Below, one piece after another: positions 30,697 through 41,577 of a stretch of 51,902 bases of DNA. Positions within the stretch are counted from its first letter, which is position 1, and each line of letters starts with the position of its first letter. Source of the DNA: Gammaproteobacteria bacterium (lineage in GTDB: Bacteria; Pseudomonadota; Gammaproteobacteria; Arenicellales; Poriferihabitantaceae); assembly GCA_009842505.1 (NCBI GenBank), contig VYFG01000083.1, forward strand, positions 1 to 51,902, in the 5' to 3' direction. The position numbers and the translations under genes were made by a program. The notes beneath the pieces are model-generated. The model was given only the letters and a program-made list of their open reading frames with translations, searched no databases and had not been told where the DNA came from.

Positions 30697-33090
30697 TCAA
30701 GAGCGCAACCGGGCACCGACACCCGCTTCCAGAGCCTTTACAATCTCGGCCGTCACCGTGTCAATTTCAGCAGAAGTAAGACTACGGGAATCCGACTGGA
30801 AAACCAAGTTGAATGTGAAACTTTTCTTATTATATTCAATTCTTTCACTGGTATATATATCAAACAACTCGAGCAGTTTCAGATCTTTGCCCGCGGTTTT
30901 CCGCACCAACGACAGCATATCGGCCGCCACGACCCCCCGGTCCACGATCACGGAAAGATCTCGCTGCACTGCGGGGAAACGGGACAGGGGCCGGAATTTC
31001 GGCAACACCGATTCCTCTAGTATAGACAAATCCAACTCGAAGAGGAAAGCCGGCACGTCGAGATCCAGTAGTTTCTGTTTCATGGGATGCAGTCGTCCGA
31101 GGTGGCCGACTGCCTTTATCCCCAGAAGAATCCGTGCCGATTGTCCGGGGTGGAAAACAGGATGCTCCGAGGCCTCGAAGGCAAATCTCTCCGCATCCCC
31201 GGTCAATTCCAGCAATGCGGCGAGATCGCCCTTGAGATCAAAGAAATCCACCTGTCTTGCTGGTTCACCCCAGTGCCGGGGCATGGCCATTCCGGTGGCC
31301 AACGCGGCGATCCTGGGATGTTCGCGGCGCTTGCGGCCGTTCCGTTCGAAGACATTTCCGGTCTCGAAGAGACGTACGCGGACTTCCTGGCGATTGAGAT
31401 TGCGCTGCAGATTCCCGAGCAAGCCGGGAATCAGGCTTTGCCGCATTTCCGACATATTCTCCGCCAGGGGATTGGACAGGCGGACCCCGGGGCCGGATTC
31501 CAGAAGGCTCTGCTGGAGCTCGGGGTCGACAAAGCTGTAGTTGATCGCCTCGTGGTATCCCCGCGCGGCCATGGCCTGGCGGATTCTGGGCATGCTGACA
31601 GCGGCTTCCGGGTTGGCGCCGTGACGGGCCGCCGACACCGGAAATCTCGGCAAAATGCGTTCAAACCCGTTGCAGCGGCCAACCTCCTCCACCAGGTCGT
31701 GCTGGCCCGTGATGTCGAAGCGCCACGCGGGAGGGGTTACTTTCCAGCCGCCATTGGCCGGAGAAACCTTCATTCCCAGCCTTTTCAGGATGCGCTGCAC
31801 TGCGGCCGAAGGCACACGCGCACCCAGAATGCGCGGAATCTCGCCACGCTCCAGCAGAATCGCATGGCGTTTCGGCAGTGCCCTTGCGGCTACGGCGTGA
31901 CAGGTTTTCCCGGGACTGCCGCCGGCAACATCCAGCAGCAGACGTGTTGCCAACTCCACCGCCGCCACCTGCCCCGCAGGATCCACACCACGCTCAAACC
32001 GGTGCGATGCATCCGTGTGCATGCCAAGACGCCGCGCCTTGCCAAGCATGTGCTGCGGGGAGAAGAAGGCCGCTTCGAAGAAAATATCCGTGGTCATATC
32101 CGAAATTGCCGTACCTTCCCCCCCCATGATGCCGGCAAGCCCCACGGCCCTGCGATGGTCCGCGATCACCAGGTTGTCCGGTTTCAGCCGAACGGTAGCC
32201 CCGTCAAGCAGCTTCAGCCGTTCCCCGTTGCGGGCAAGCCGTACCACGATTCCTCCGGAGAGTTTGTCCAGGTCGTAGGCATGCATCGGCTGGCCGGTCT
32301 CCAGCATCACCAGATTGGTGATATCAACCACCGGATTGATCGGCCGCAGCCCGGCCCGGCGAAGCTTTTCACGCATCCAGTCCGGAGTCCGGGCATGCAT
32401 GTCGATCCGGCGCACGATGCGTCCGGCAAAACGGGCGCAGTGTGCGGGAGCCTTGAGATCAATGTCCAAGACTTCCGGGTTCCCGGCCCTCACCGGAACG
32501 GGGTCAGTGATGCGCAAACGTGCTCCGGTCAGAACCGCCACCTCCCTGGCGATGCCGCGAATGCTCAGGCAGTCCCCGCGATTGGGCGTGAGCCCGAGTT
32601 CGAACACCCGATCGTCCAGTTCCAGATGGTCGGCCAGGGGGGTGCCGGGCAACGTGCCCGGATCCAGTTCCATCAGGCCCGTGGACTGTTCGGCCAGCCC
32701 CAGTTCCGCTGCCGAGCAGAGCATTCCCTCGGACACAACCCCCCGGATTTCCATCTTCCGGATGACACCGCCGGGCAGCCTGACGCCAATCCGCGCCACG
32801 GGAATGACCAGCCCGACGGCAGCATTGGGGGCACCACACACCACGTTGATCGGACGCCTGCCGCCGACCCGCACCCGGCAAACCCGCAACCTGTCCTCCT
32901 CCGGATGCGGTGAAACGGCCTCGATCCGGCCAACCAGCAGTCGCTTGCGGTTACCCGCCGAAAGGTCCAGGGAGGTTGCCGGTTCCAGTGATTTCACCTC
33001 CAGCCCGGCGAGGGTAAGGACTTCCGCCAGCGCGGCGCTGTCCAGCCTGGGATTGACCCATTCTCTCAGCCAGTGTTCGTTGAAAAGCAT
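30697..33090 (-). CDS. pheT: Phenylalanine--tRNA ligase beta subunit
   Basis: PheT is the large subunit of the alpha2-beta2 enzyme; it binds tRNA and edits mischarged tyrosine. The 797-residue protein (E. coli 795) begins MLFNEHWLREWVNPRLD. It has the tRNA-binding OB domain (about residues 39-150), B3/B4 editing domains (NPVVDITNLVMLETGQPMHAYD near 245), B5 (IPRILGARVP near 405), the catalytic-like core, and the ferredoxin-fold anticodon-binding domain at the end (RFPAVQRDLSVIVDR near 710, then FTFNLVFQSDSRSL). It follows pheS after a 49-base gap. Confidence 0.97.
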   Translation of the reverse strand: MLFNEHWLREWVNPRLDSAALAEVLTLAGLEVKSLEPATSLDLSAGNRKRLLVGRIEAVSPHPEEDRLRVCRVRVGGRRPINVVCGAPNAAVGLVIPVARIGVRLPGGVIRKMEIRGVVSEGMLCSAAELGLAEQSTGLMELDPGTLPGTPLADHLELDDRVFELGLTPNRGDCLSIRGIAREVAVLTGARLRITDPVPVRAGNPEVLDIDLKAPAHCARFAGRIVRRIDMHARTPDWMREKLRRAGLRPINPVVDITNLVMLETGQPMHAYDLDKLSGGIVVRLARNGERLKLLDGATVRLKPDNLVIADHRRAVGLAGIMGGEGTAISDMTTDIFFEAAFFSPQHMLGKARRLGMHTDASHRFERGVDPAGQVAAVELATRLLLDVAGGSPGKTCHAVAARALPKRHAILLERGEIPRILGARVPSAAVQRILKRLGMKVSPANGGWKVTPPAWRFDITGQHDLVEEVGRCNGFERILPRFPVSAARHGANPEAAVSMPRIRQAMAARGYHEAINYSFVDPELQQSLLESGPGVRLSNPLAENMSEMRQSLIPGLLGNLQRNLNRQEVRVRLFETGNVFERNGRKRREHPRIAALATGMAMPRHWGEPARQVDFFDLKGDLAALLELTGDAERFAFEASEHPVFHPGQSARILLGIKAVGHLGRLHPMKQKLLDLDVPAFLFELDLSILEESVLPKFRPLSRFPAVQRDLSVIVDRGVVAADMLSLVRKTAGKDLKLLELFDIYTSERIEYNKKSFTFNLVFQSDSRSLTSAEIDTVTAEIVKALEAGVGARLRS

Positions 33091-33139
33091 CTTGTTCGGG
33101 GTTAATTGGTCACGCGGGCCCTGTTCACGCCGCTCTCAC

Positions 33140-34180
<1,041 letters not shown>

Positions 34181-34261
34181 TCACCCGGGACGGGACCCGG
34201 CAGTTATGGAGAAATACGGCCAACAGCAGCAAATGCCCTGCTTCCCTGTTCGGTTCACCCT

Positions 34262-34275
34262 CCGGCAGATGCCGG
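34262..34275. terminator. Hairpin between rplT and pheS
   Basis: CCGGCA (34262-34267) and TGCCGG (34270-34275) enclose two bases, about 38 bases after the rplT stop on the minus strand. No T-run follows. In E. coli an attenuator controls pheST at this position, so this could be a weak terminator or attenuator relic. Confidence 0.3.
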
Positions 34276-34312
34276 GGAGTGACGGCGTCGGCAAGGCGGA
34301 ATTTGACCGTAT

Positions 34313-34672
34313 TCAGGCGGCCAGCGCCGACTTGGCCTTTTCAGCCAGAGCCGTGAAAGCCGGTTTATCATGCACTGCCATGTCTGCCAGCACCTTGCGG
34401 TCCAGGACGATGTCCGCCCGGTTCAGACCGTTCATCAGGCGGCTGTAGCTGAGGCCGTTCTCCCGCGCGGCGGCATTGATGCGCACGATCCACAACGACC
34501 GGAACTGCCGCTTGCGCTGTCTGCGGTCACGGTAGGCGTACTGACCGGCCCTGTCCACCGCCTGCTTGGCGGTTTTGAACAATTTTCTGCGGGCTCCACT
34601 GTAACCCTTCGCCTGCTTCAGGACCTTCTGGTGCCGCGCCCGGGCCTGGACGCTACGTTTGACTCTTGGCAT
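34313..34672 (-). CDS. rplT: 50S ribosomal protein L20
   Basis: L20 (bL20) binds 23S rRNA domain II early in 50S assembly and represses rpmI-rplT translation. The 119-residue protein has the family sequence [60 protein letters not shown] and [11 protein letters not shown], all as expected. An ideal Shine-Dalgarno (AGGAGGT) ends just before the ATG. It lies 11 bases after rpmI. Confidence 0.98.
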   Translation of the reverse strand: MPRVKRSVQARARHQKVLKQAKGYSGARRKLFKTAKQAVDRAGQYAYRDRRQRKRQFRSLWIVRINAAARENGLSYSRLMNGLNRADIVLDRKVLADMAVHDKPAFTALAEKAKSALAA

Positions 34673-34683
34673 GACCTCCTCCT

Positions 34684-34881
34684 TCAGCTGTATGGAAGCA
34701 TCTGTTTCACGGATGCCTGGTCGGATGCATGGATCAGGTCACCGCTTCTGAGCTGGCGCTTGCGCTTGGCAGACTTCTTCGTCAGTATGTGACGCAGATG
34801 CGACTGCGACCGCTTGAATCTGCCCGAGGCAGTACGTCTGAAGCGCTTGGCAGCGCCCCGGTTGGTTTTCAGTTTTGGCAT
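34684..34881 (-). CDS. rpmI: 50S ribosomal protein L35
   Basis: L35 (bL35) is a small basic 50S protein. It is 65 residues long (E. coli 65), beginning [20 protein letters not shown] and containing [21 protein letters not shown] 34881 is chosen because the family always begins MPK; the frame is open for 29 further codons upstream without similarity. It sits between infC and rplT, with a 227-base leader that may hold the L20 operator. Confidence 0.97.
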   Translation of the reverse strand: MPKLKTNRGAAKRFRRTASGRFKRSQSHLRHILTKKSAKRKRQLRSGDLIHASDQASVKQMLPYS

Positions 34882-34900
34882 TTCAGTTTCCAGTATTCGG

Positions 34901-34917
34901 CCGCACCCCGGGTGCGG
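34901..34917 (-). promoter_or_regulatory. Hairpin in the rpmI leader, candidate L20 control element
   Basis: CCGCACC (34901-34907) and GGTGCGG (34911-34917) form a seven-pair stem with a three-base loop, 20 bases upstream of the rpmI ATG. In E. coli, L20 represses rpmI-rplT by binding structures between infC and rpmI that mimic its rRNA site. Location supports such a role but the pseudoknot was not modelled. The rest of 34882-35108 shows no gene. Confidence 0.35.
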
Positions 34918-35108
34918 GACATCATGTAATTGACAAAGGCAGTTCTGGATTGGACTGCGATTTGCCACCTTCCGGTCCGGAACATCCCCGGCGACCCGCC
35001 AGGGCCGTTCCAGACCGAATTCGCGCCTGTTGCAATGCGGTCATCCCGTCGCTGCTGCACCAGGAGCTGCTACCACCGAAGGCAACCTGATTCCGGACCC
35101 ACCCCGGA

Positions 35109-35627
35109 TTAGTGCCGGCGAGGACCCATGACCATCACCATCTGGCGTCCTTCCATGGTTGGCGCATGTTCCACGGAAGCGATCTCCTCGAGATCCTTCT
35201 CCACCTGCTTCAGCATCGCAAGGCCCAGTTCCTTGTGCACCATTTCGCGTCCCCGGAATCGCATGGTCACCTTGGTCTTGTTGCCTGCTTCAAGAAACTC
35301 CCTGAGCTTCTTGAGCTTCACTTCATAATCGCTGACATCCGTCCCGGGGCGGAACTTGATCTCCTTGACGGTGATCTGTTTCTGCTTCCTTCTCGCCTCG
35401 TGACGCTGCTTGCTCTCATTGTAGAGATACTTGCCGTAATCCAGAACCCTGCATACCGGAGGGTCTGCGTTGGGCGATATCTCCACCAGATCCAGTCCTT
35501 CGTTATCCGCGAGGTCGTTGGCCTCTTCCAGGGAAACCACGCCGACCTGATTGCCGTCGGTGCCAATGACCCGCACAGGATCACTGGTGATCTGTTCATT
35601 GACGCGCAGTTGCTTTTCTTTAGCTAT
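35109..35627 (-). CDS. infC: Translation initiation factor IF-3, with an apparent AUA start codon
   Basis: IF-3 binds the 30S subunit, prevents 50S joining and rejects non-standard start codons. The conserved body includes VDLVEISPN-like LDLVEISPNADPPVCRVLDY, KEIKFRPGTDVSDYEVKL and TMRFRGREMVHKELG. The conserved N-terminus (EKQLRVNEQITSDPVRVIG) lies upstream of the first ATG/GTG/TTG in this frame (GTG 35576). Seven bases after a strong Shine-Dalgarno (AGAGGT) the frame has ATA (35627-35625) followed by GCT AAA GAA. I therefore place the start at AUA, giving 172 residues. E. coli infC starts with AUU and IF-3 represses it through that codon; the same control is inferred here. An in-frame CTG further upstream lacks a ribosome site. 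Confidence 0.85.
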   Translation of the reverse strand: MAKEKQLRVNEQITSDPVRVIGTDGNQVGVVSLEEANDLADNEGLDLVEISPNADPPVCRVLDYGKYLYNESKQRHEARRKQKQITVKEIKFRPGTDVSDYEVKLKKLREFLEAGNKTKVTMRFRGREMVHKELGLAMLKQVEKDLEEIASVEHAPTMEGRQMVMVMGPRRH

Positions 35628-35746
35628 AGCAGTTACCTCTGTTGGTTCAAAAAATAACAGGCCAGTTCCGGATACAGCCTGAACGGGATGTACGCGGTAC
35701 CGCAGGAGGCCGGGAACCGGTTAGCGCCGGGCGCATCCAACGGCCG

Positions 35747-37648
35747 TCAATCCTCTCCCCGCGAAAGAAGTTCCGCCACCTCGCCGATGGACATGCTGCC
35801 GAGGTCACTTCCGTCCCTTGCCCGAACGGCCACTTTCGCGCTATTCATTTCCCGGTCCCCCACAACAAGCAGGTACGGGACACGCTGCAGCGTGTGCTCG
35901 CGAATTTTAAAACCGATTTTTTCGTTTCTCAAGTCAGATTCAACCCTGAATTCCTGTTTTTTCAGGACTTTTTCCAGATCCCTTGCGTATTCGGCCTGGC
36001 TGTCCGTGATATTCATCACAACCGCCTGCACGGGTGCGAGCCATGCCGGGAAACGTCCCTCATGATGCTCGATCAGGATACCGATGAACCGTTCGAAGGA
36101 GCCAAGGATCGCTCGGTGCAGCATCACGGGGACCTGGCGCGTACCGTCTTCGGCCACGTATTCCGCACCGAGACGCCCCGGCATGGCAAAGTCGACCTGC
36201 ATGGTACCGCACTGCCAAATCCGGCCGATACTGTCGCGCAGGGAAAACTCGATTTTCGGACCATAGAAGGCCCCTTCCCCGGGCAGCTCCTTCCATGGCA
36301 GGTCCTTGGCATCCATCGCCCTGGCCAGTGCATCTTCCGCCCGTCCCCAGTCCTCGTCCGACCCGACCCGGTTTTCCGGTCTTGTGGCCAGCCGGTAGAT
36401 CACATCACGGAAACCCAGGGTGTCGTATACCGCATGGAGAAAGTCGATGAATGCCGCCACCTCGTCCTGTATCTGTTCCTCGGTGCAGAAGATATGGGCG
36501 TCGTCCTGAACGAAGCCCCTGACCCGCATCAGCCCGTGCAGGGCACCGGACAGCTCGTTGCGGTGACAGGAACCGAACTCCGCGAATCGGAGAGGCAGGT
36601 CCCGATAGCTCTTCAGTCCCTGGTTGAATACCTCCACGTGGCAGGGGCAGTTCATGGGTTTCAGGGCGAAGTCCCGACCCTCGGACCGCACCGTAAACAT
36701 GTCATCTGCGAACTTGTCGGCATGACCGGAGCGCTCCCAGAGGGAATAGTCCACAACCTGGGGGGTTTTGATCTCACGATAGCCGCGGCGGGACTGTTCC
36801 CGGCGGATGAACTGTTCCAGCACCCGGTACAGCGACCATCCCCGGTCGTGCCAGAACACCATGCCCGGTGCCTCTTCCTGCATGTGAAAAAGCCCCAGCT
36901 GTTTGCCGAGCCGGCGATGGTCCCTCTTTTCCGCTTCGGCCAACTGTTTCAGGTAGACCCTGAGGGCCTTGGCGTCGGGCCAGGCCGTGCCGTAGATCCG
37001 TTGCAGCATCTTGTTGTCCGAATCCCCGCGCCAGTAGGCACCGGACACCCGCATCAGCTTGAAGTGGCGGCAGAACCCCACGTTCGGCACATGCGGTCCC
37101 CGGCACATGTCGATGTATTCCTGGTGGTGATACAGCCCCGGTTGCGCGTCACGTGCGACATCCCGCTCCAGGATCTCCTGCTTGTAAGGTTCATCCCGCA
37201 TGGCAAAGGTGTCGTAGGCCTTCTGCCACGGGACATTTTCCTTGATCACCTCATACTCGGTTTCGGCAAGCTCCGCCATGCGGTGCTCGAGACGCTCGAG
37301 ATCATCCTCGGCGATCCGGTGATCCAGGTCGACATCGTAGTAAAACCCGTTTTCAATGACCGGTCCGATGGCCATACGGCTTTCCGGCCAGATCTGCTTG
37401 ATGGCATGGCCAAGAAGGTGCGCGCAGGAATGGCGGATGATCTCCACTCCCTCGCTGTCCCGGGAAGTGACAACCGTGACGGTTGCATCTTCCCCGATGG
37501 GGTCGACAGTATCCACCAGTCCGTCGTTCACCTTGCCGGCCACGGCGGCGGCCGCCAGTCCGGGACCGATACCGGCGGCAATCTCGGCGATGGTCGTGGG
37601 GTGATCGTAAACTCGGGTGGAGCCGTCAGGAAGCGTTATTCGAGGCAT
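35747..37648 (-). CDS. thrS: Threonine--tRNA ligase
   Basis: ThrS charges tRNA-Thr and edits mischarged serine. With ATG 37648 ([20 protein letters not shown]) it has 633 residues (E. coli 642). It has the N-terminal TGS domain (1-60) and the editing domain with [13 protein letters not shown] near residue 75. The class II core has the zinc-binding region [10 protein letters not shown] near 335 and [12 protein letters not shown] (motif 2) near 365. The C-terminal anticodon domain starts near 535 ([19 protein letters not shown]). It is followed by infC after a 119-base gap. The frame continues 13 codons upstream but the family begins at MPxI. Confidence 0.97.
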   Translation of the reverse strand: MPRITLPDGSTRVYDHPTTIAEIAAGIGPGLAAAAVAGKVNDGLVDTVDPIGEDATVTVVTSRDSEGVEIIRHSCAHLLGHAIKQIWPESRMAIGPVIENGFYYDVDLDHRIAEDDLERLEHRMAELAETEYEVIKENVPWQKAYDTFAMRDEPYKQEILERDVARDAQPGLYHHQEYIDMCRGPHVPNVGFCRHFKLMRVSGAYWRGDSDNKMLQRIYGTAWPDAKALRVYLKQLAEAEKRDHRRLGKQLGLFHMQEEAPGMVFWHDRGWSLYRVLEQFIRREQSRRGYREIKTPQVVDYSLWERSGHADKFADDMFTVRSEGRDFALKPMNCPCHVEVFNQGLKSYRDLPLRFAEFGSCHRNELSGALHGLMRVRGFVQDDAHIFCTEEQIQDEVAAFIDFLHAVYDTLGFRDVIYRLATRPENRVGSDEDWGRAEDALARAMDAKDLPWKELPGEGAFYGPKIEFSLRDSIGRIWQCGTMQVDFAMPGRLGAEYVAEDGTRQVPVMLHRAILGSFERFIGILIEHHEGRFPAWLAPVQAVVMNITDSQAEYARDLEKVLKKQEFRVESDLRNEKIGFKIREHTLQRVPYLLVVGDREMNSAKVAVRARDGSDLGSMSIGEVAELLSRGED

Positions 37649-37774
37649 GTCTCTGTGATCAGTGGCGCCCACTACCAAAGGGCGCATGGGTATGTGAAAC
37701 CAGTCAGATGGCGGTTGGAAGCTCGGATGACTGTGGAAGTAACAGAATTTCCTTCGTTGCGGCCGGATTGACTA

Positions 37775-37851
37775 TGGTAGGCGCGATTGGATTCGAACCA
37801 ACGACCCCTACCATGTCAAGGTAGTGCTCTAACCAGCTGAGCTACGCGCCT
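37775..37851 (-). tRNA. tRNA-Val (GAC)
   Basis: A 77-base cloverleaf with encoded CCA. The acceptor AGGCGCG pairs with CGCGCCT; the D arm is TAGCTCAGCTGGTTAGAGC; the anticodon stem CTACC/GGTAG encloses TTGACAT, anticodon GAC; the T arm is GTTGGTTCGAATCCAAT. It precedes thrS, as in Pseudomonas. No repeat of its 3' end is seen on the downstream side, so there is no sign of an integrated element. Confidence 0.97.
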
Positions 37852-37865
37852 GCCGTAGGCGGCGG

Positions 37866-37894
37866 AGTGTACACACAGGCGGACCGGAATACAA
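37866..37894 (-). promoter_or_regulatory. Candidate promoter of tRNA-Val
   Basis: Minus strand TTGTAT (37894-37889), a 17-base spacer and TACACT (37871-37866), followed by the GC-rich CCGCCGCC. The start would be about eight bases before the mature tRNA. The -35 hexamer is weak, but spacing and the GC-rich discriminator suit a stable-RNA promoter. It may also feed thrS. Confidence 0.5.
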
Positions 37895-38841
37895 TTGATC
37901 CGAGGCCGTGTCAGGGGCCTTGCCGTTGGATGCAGAAAACCTTCCCGGGCTGAATTGCCCAACTCGGGAATTGCCCGCAACCGGTGGTTGCGACCGGCGG
38001 CCGCGGTCGGTTGTGTTGCCCTGCGTTCATTGATATATTCGGCGGGACGCCACCCTGTCTTGCGTGGTTTTACGTGGATCGGGCGGCGGAAAAGATTCTT
38101 CCGGCCTTCGTGAACAAGAACGAGAACTAACTCTTTCCAGAACTCGATAGCCGGGAAACGGGCGGAGAACGCCCTGGGTTTGAAAAGCCCCTAGGTGAAT
38201 GTGCCAGGGTCGGTATATGGTACCAGTTAATCCGGTTCGGTCCTGAACGGGCCGTTGTCCGCAGGGGATCCCCTCCTGCGACATCAGAATACCCGATCCC
38301 TGACCTTGAATGAAGTTCGTTGCTTGTCTTCACTGTATCGGCCGGTGCCTCCGGTCCTGCATCGTGACAGCGGCGGTAAAGTAAGGATCAAATGCGAAAT
38401 CCTGGTTGTATTTTTGTCCGGACAGCGGCATCTCCCTTCAGGGAGTGTACGGTGCCGGCCATGTCTCAGTTATCGGCACGTGCCTGGACAGGCGCCCTGT
38501 CGAGGCGGTATTCAGTACCGTCCTCGGCGCACATCCGGATGAACGTTGCCCATCCGACTGCGGTTCGGCCACGGATTCCAAACTCGTATCTGGTTCATCT
38601 CCCTGTTTCCGGACCATCGTGTCCGGGGCAGTTCATTCCGGCCTGATTCCCAGTCTCCTCCAGACAACGGAACAGGTTAGCACACGGTGCCTGCTGTGGC
38701 GTTGACCACCGTCGCACCCACCAGGGACATTCTCCCCACTGCGTTCTCATAGATGCCGGAATCCGGTGTATTCCGATCTTCCGGTTAAACTTTATATATA
38801 TCCTATAGTCAATTGAATTATAGGATATTTTGGGTAATATT
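37895..38841. other. About 0.95-kb region without a convincing gene, probably including the rne leader
   Basis: No frame here resembles a known family, and codon use in the open frames is unlike that of the flanking genes. One 84-codon frame (38392-38646, +) has AAGGA just before its ATG, but its product has no recognisable feature. The region is rich in short hairpins: CGACCG/CGGTCG at 37991-38009, GGGCG/CGCCC at 38160-38174, CTCCC/GGGAG at 38432-38445, GACAGG/CCTGTC at 38487-38501 and CCGGAC/GTCCGG at 38609-38626. The last 70 bases are A/T-rich with a TATATA hexamer (38793-38798). In E. coli rne has a long structured leader for autoregulation and rluC is divergent; no rluC is present here. 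Confidence 0.45.
38798..38828. promoter_or_regulatory. 10-base perfect inverted repeat just upstream of rne
   Basis: ATATCCTATA (38798-38807) is repeated perfectly inverted as TATAGGATAT (38819-38828) with an 11-base spacer that includes the palindrome TCAATTGA. The element ends 13 bases before the rne ATG. As RNA it would be a stable A/U-rich hairpin next to the ribosome site; as DNA it could be an operator overlapping the promoter. I see no Shine-Dalgarno of normal strength for rne. Confidence 0.5.
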
Positions 38842-41430
38842 ATGAAACGCATGTTATTCAATGCAACCCACCCTGAAGAACTTCGGGTTGCAATCGTAGA
38901 TGGCCAGAAACTCCTGGATCTGGATATTGAATCGGCCATCCGCAGCGAAAAGAAAGGCAATATCTACAAGGCGGTGGTCACCAAGGTGGAACCGAGTCTC
39001 GAAGCTGCTTTCGTGGACTACGGCGCCGAGAAGCACGGCTTTCTCTCGTTGAAGGAAATCTACCGGGAGTACTTTCGTAACTATGACGGACGTACGCCAA
39101 TCAGCAGCGTCCGTATCGAACAGGTGATCGAGGAAGGACAGGAAATGATTGTCCAGGTCGACAAGGATGAACGCGGAACCAAGGGAGCGGCCCTGACCAC
39201 GTTCATCAGCCTGGCAGGCCGCTTCCTCGTCCTGATGCCGAACAATCCGAAGGGCGGAGGGATATCCCGCCGGATATCGGGTGATGATCGCGCGGATCTG
39301 CGGGACGCACTGGAAGGTCTGGAGGTGTCGTCCGATCATTCCCTGATTGCCAGGACGGCCGGCATCGGACGCAGCACGGAGGAATTGCAGTGGGACCTCG
39401 ATTTCCTGAAAAAGCTATGGCAATCCATCGAAAAGGCCGCCGAGACCTCCAAGGGCCCTTTCCTGATCTACCAGGAAAGCAACCTGATCGTTAGGACCAT
39501 TCGGGATCATCTCAGTGCAGATATCTCGGAAATCATCATCGATGACGAGGAGATATTTGACCGGGCGCAGCGATTCATGAACCAGGTGATGCCCCATAAC
39601 CTGGCCAGGCTGAAGCTCTATCACGGCAATATCCCGCTGTTTTCCCGCTACCAGATCGAAAGCCAGATCGAATCCGCGTTCACCCGAGAGGTGAACCTGC
39701 CCTCCGGGGGCTCGATCGTCATCGACCATACCGAGGCGCTGATTTCCGTGGACGTGAACTCGGCCCGGGCCACCAAGGGCGGAGACATCGAGGAAACCGC
39801 CTTCCGCACCAACCTGGAAGCGGTCGAGGAAGTGGCGCGACAGCTGCGTATCCGGGATATCGGCGGACTCGTGGTGATCGACCTGATCGACATGACCGTG
39901 GGTGAGAACCAACGTTCCGTGGAAAGCCGGCTCAAGGAAGCGTTGCGGCCGGACCGGGCCCGGGTCCAGATCGGCAAGATTTCCCGCTTCGGCCTCCTGG
40001 AAATGTCCCGCCAGCGGCTCAGATCCTCCCTCAGTGACGCCAACTACCGTTCGTGCCCCCGATGCAACGGCACGGGCACCATCCGCAGCGTTGTCTCATC
40101 GTCCCTGAATCTGTTGCGCCTCATCGAAGACGAGGCTCTCAAGGAGAACACCGAAGCGATCCAGGTCGACCTTCCCCTGGACATGGCGACCTATCTGCTC
40201 AACGAAAAGCGCCACGAACTGAACCAGCTGGAGGCCAGGCTCGCTTCGAGAATCATCATCATCCCCAACGAGCGGCTGGAAAGCCCTCATTTCGACCTCC
40301 GCCGCCTGCGAAGTGAGGAATTGGACGAATTGGGAAGTACCCCGAGCTACGAGCAGAAAATCGACCAGAGCGAGCATGAACCCGGGCTTGCTGACAGCCT
40401 GAAATCGCCCAGGCAGGCAAAAGCCAGTGTCGAAATCGACAGCATCGAGCACGCCGCGCCGCCCCCGCCCTCTATCCCGGACCAGCCCGCTGCTTCCAGG
40501 GGCAGAACCGCTGCGTCACAGACCGAGTCCGGTGAGCCTTCGGGATTCCTTCGCAGGATTGCCCGGTCACTCTTCGGGACCGGCTCCAAGGCGGATGCAT
40601 CCGTGGCAACCGAGGCAACCAGGTCAGCCGCGAAGCCGAAGGGCCGCGAAGGCTCCCGGAAAAGACAGGGAAGCAGCCGCAAGGAGGATGGTGCCGCAGC
40701 CGGCAGCCGCCGGGGGACAGGAGCCAGAAGCGGACGCGGTGGGCGCGGCAGGGGTGGTGACGGCCAGCGTGGACCGGGTGCCCGTGCCAGAGACGACGGG
40801 AGCGTACGGAAGCAGGGTCAGGGCTCCCGGGGGCAAAAACAATCCCGGGGACAGGGGCGTGGCGATGGTCGGCGACGGGGTACTGATGCGGACGATGGCG
40901 GCGGACAGAAAAAAACCCGCCAGGGTGGCGACGGCAGCAAACGCCAGGCCCGTCCAAGGTCCGGCGCCCGCCCGCAGCAGGATCAGCAATCCGGAAGCGA
41001 ACAGCGCGGTCCCGGCAGCACGCAGGAAAAACTGCCGAAGCCCGCCCAGGGTAACGGCAAGGGTGCAACGGGAAAAAAGCCCGTCACCGACGGCAGTGCA
41101 CCGAAATCCCGGGAAACGGCCACCCGCGTGAAAGAGCCACAGCAGAGGCAACTGGAATCCAGGGCAGCTCCAGCCGCCCCGTCGGCACCGGAAGTCGGTT
41201 CACCGGCGCCGGCTGCGCCACTCAGGCCAGCACCCGCGAAGCCGGATGCGCTCCCGGCCGATGCGGTGAAGGAAGGTCCGGTGACGAAGCCGGATCCCGC
41301 CCCCGGGCCAACGGAATCCCGGCGCCGGAGCCCGGAAAGCCCACCCGGACAGGCGGGCCAGGCACCCGAGCCAAAACCGGCACCGCAGGCGCCCGCTCCG
41401 CCCGGTGACAGTAACCAGGGTACAGGATAG
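38842..41430 (+). CDS. rne: Ribonuclease E
   Basis: RNase E is the essential endonuclease of mRNA decay and rRNA/tRNA processing and the degradosome scaffold. From ATG 38842 ([20 protein letters not shown]) it has 862 residues, fewer than E. coli (1061). The catalytic half has the S1 domain (about 35-120), the 5'-sensor region, the metal-binding acids in [14 protein letters not shown] and VVIDLIDM, and the zinc link CPRCNGTG near 405. After about 510 it is disordered. [11 protein letters not shown] (about 567-577) suits the membrane-binding amphipathic helix. Next come an R/G-rich stretch (about 610-690, RNA binding) and a P/A-rich tail. A TTG four codons upstream is an unlikely start. Confidence 0.96.
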   Translation: MKRMLFNATHPEELRVAIVDGQKLLDLDIESAIRSEKKGNIYKAVVTKVEPSLEAAFVDYGAEKHGFLSLKEIYREYFRNYDGRTPISSVRIEQVIEEGQEMIVQVDKDERGTKGAALTTFISLAGRFLVLMPNNPKGGGISRRISGDDRADLRDALEGLEVSSDHSLIARTAGIGRSTEELQWDLDFLKKLWQSIEKAAETSKGPFLIYQESNLIVRTIRDHLSADISEIIIDDEEIFDRAQRFMNQVMPHNLARLKLYHGNIPLFSRYQIESQIESAFTREVNLPSGGSIVIDHTEALISVDVNSARATKGGDIEETAFRTNLEAVEEVARQLRIRDIGGLVVIDLIDMTVGENQRSVESRLKEALRPDRARVQIGKISRFGLLEMSRQRLRSSLSDANYRSCPRCNGTGTIRSVVSSSLNLLRLIEDEALKENTEAIQVDLPLDMATYLLNEKRHELNQLEARLASRIIIIPNERLESPHFDLRRLRSEELDELGSTPSYEQKIDQSEHEPGLADSLKSPRQAKASVEIDSIEHAAPPPPSIPDQPAASRGRTAASQTESGEPSGFLRRIARSLFGTGSKADASVATEATRSAAKPKGREGSRKRQGSSRKEDGAAAGSRRGTGARSGRGGRGRGGDGQRGPGARARDDGSVRKQGQGSRGQKQSRGQGRGDGRRRGTDADDGGGQKKTRQGGDGSKRQARPRSGARPQQDQQSGSEQRGPGSTQEKLPKPAQGNGKGATGKKPVTDGSAPKSRETATRVKEPQQRQLESRAAPAAPSAPEVGSPAPAAPLRPAPAKPDALPADAVKEGPVTKPDPAPGPTESRRRSPESPPGQAGQAPEPKPAPQAPAPPGDSNQGTG

Positions 41431-41577
41431 CCCGGACTCCCGTTCCCGGTCACAGGAATGCGTCCATATCCCGGTTGACACCGAGACGGTGACCCTCCAT
41501 GGGGTCCCGGATGCGGCCTGGTAGGGGAATTGGCTGCCTGCCGGCGGTCCCCGTGGGCCACGGCATGCAATTGGCGT

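Noticed and set aside
31087..32913. A 608-codon open frame opposite pheT
   Set aside because: pheT is complete and conserved on the other strand. The antisense frame has no family features and reflects high GC at third positions.
37775..37851. tRNA-Val as a possible integration site of a mobile element
   Set aside because: No repeat of the tRNA 3' end, integrase or foreign-looking genes are found; thrS follows directly as in other gammaproteobacteria.
38392..38646. An 84-codon frame with AAGGA before its ATG, upstream of rne
   Set aside because: Its arginine and serine codon use is unlike that of neighbouring genes, the product has no recognisable feature, and hairpins run through it. Kept only as a remark in the noncoding entry.
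41431..41577. Possible bidirectional terminator between rne and rlmD
   Set aside because: Only short imperfect hairpins (for example CACCG/CGGTG) without T-runs on either strand; not strong enough to list.
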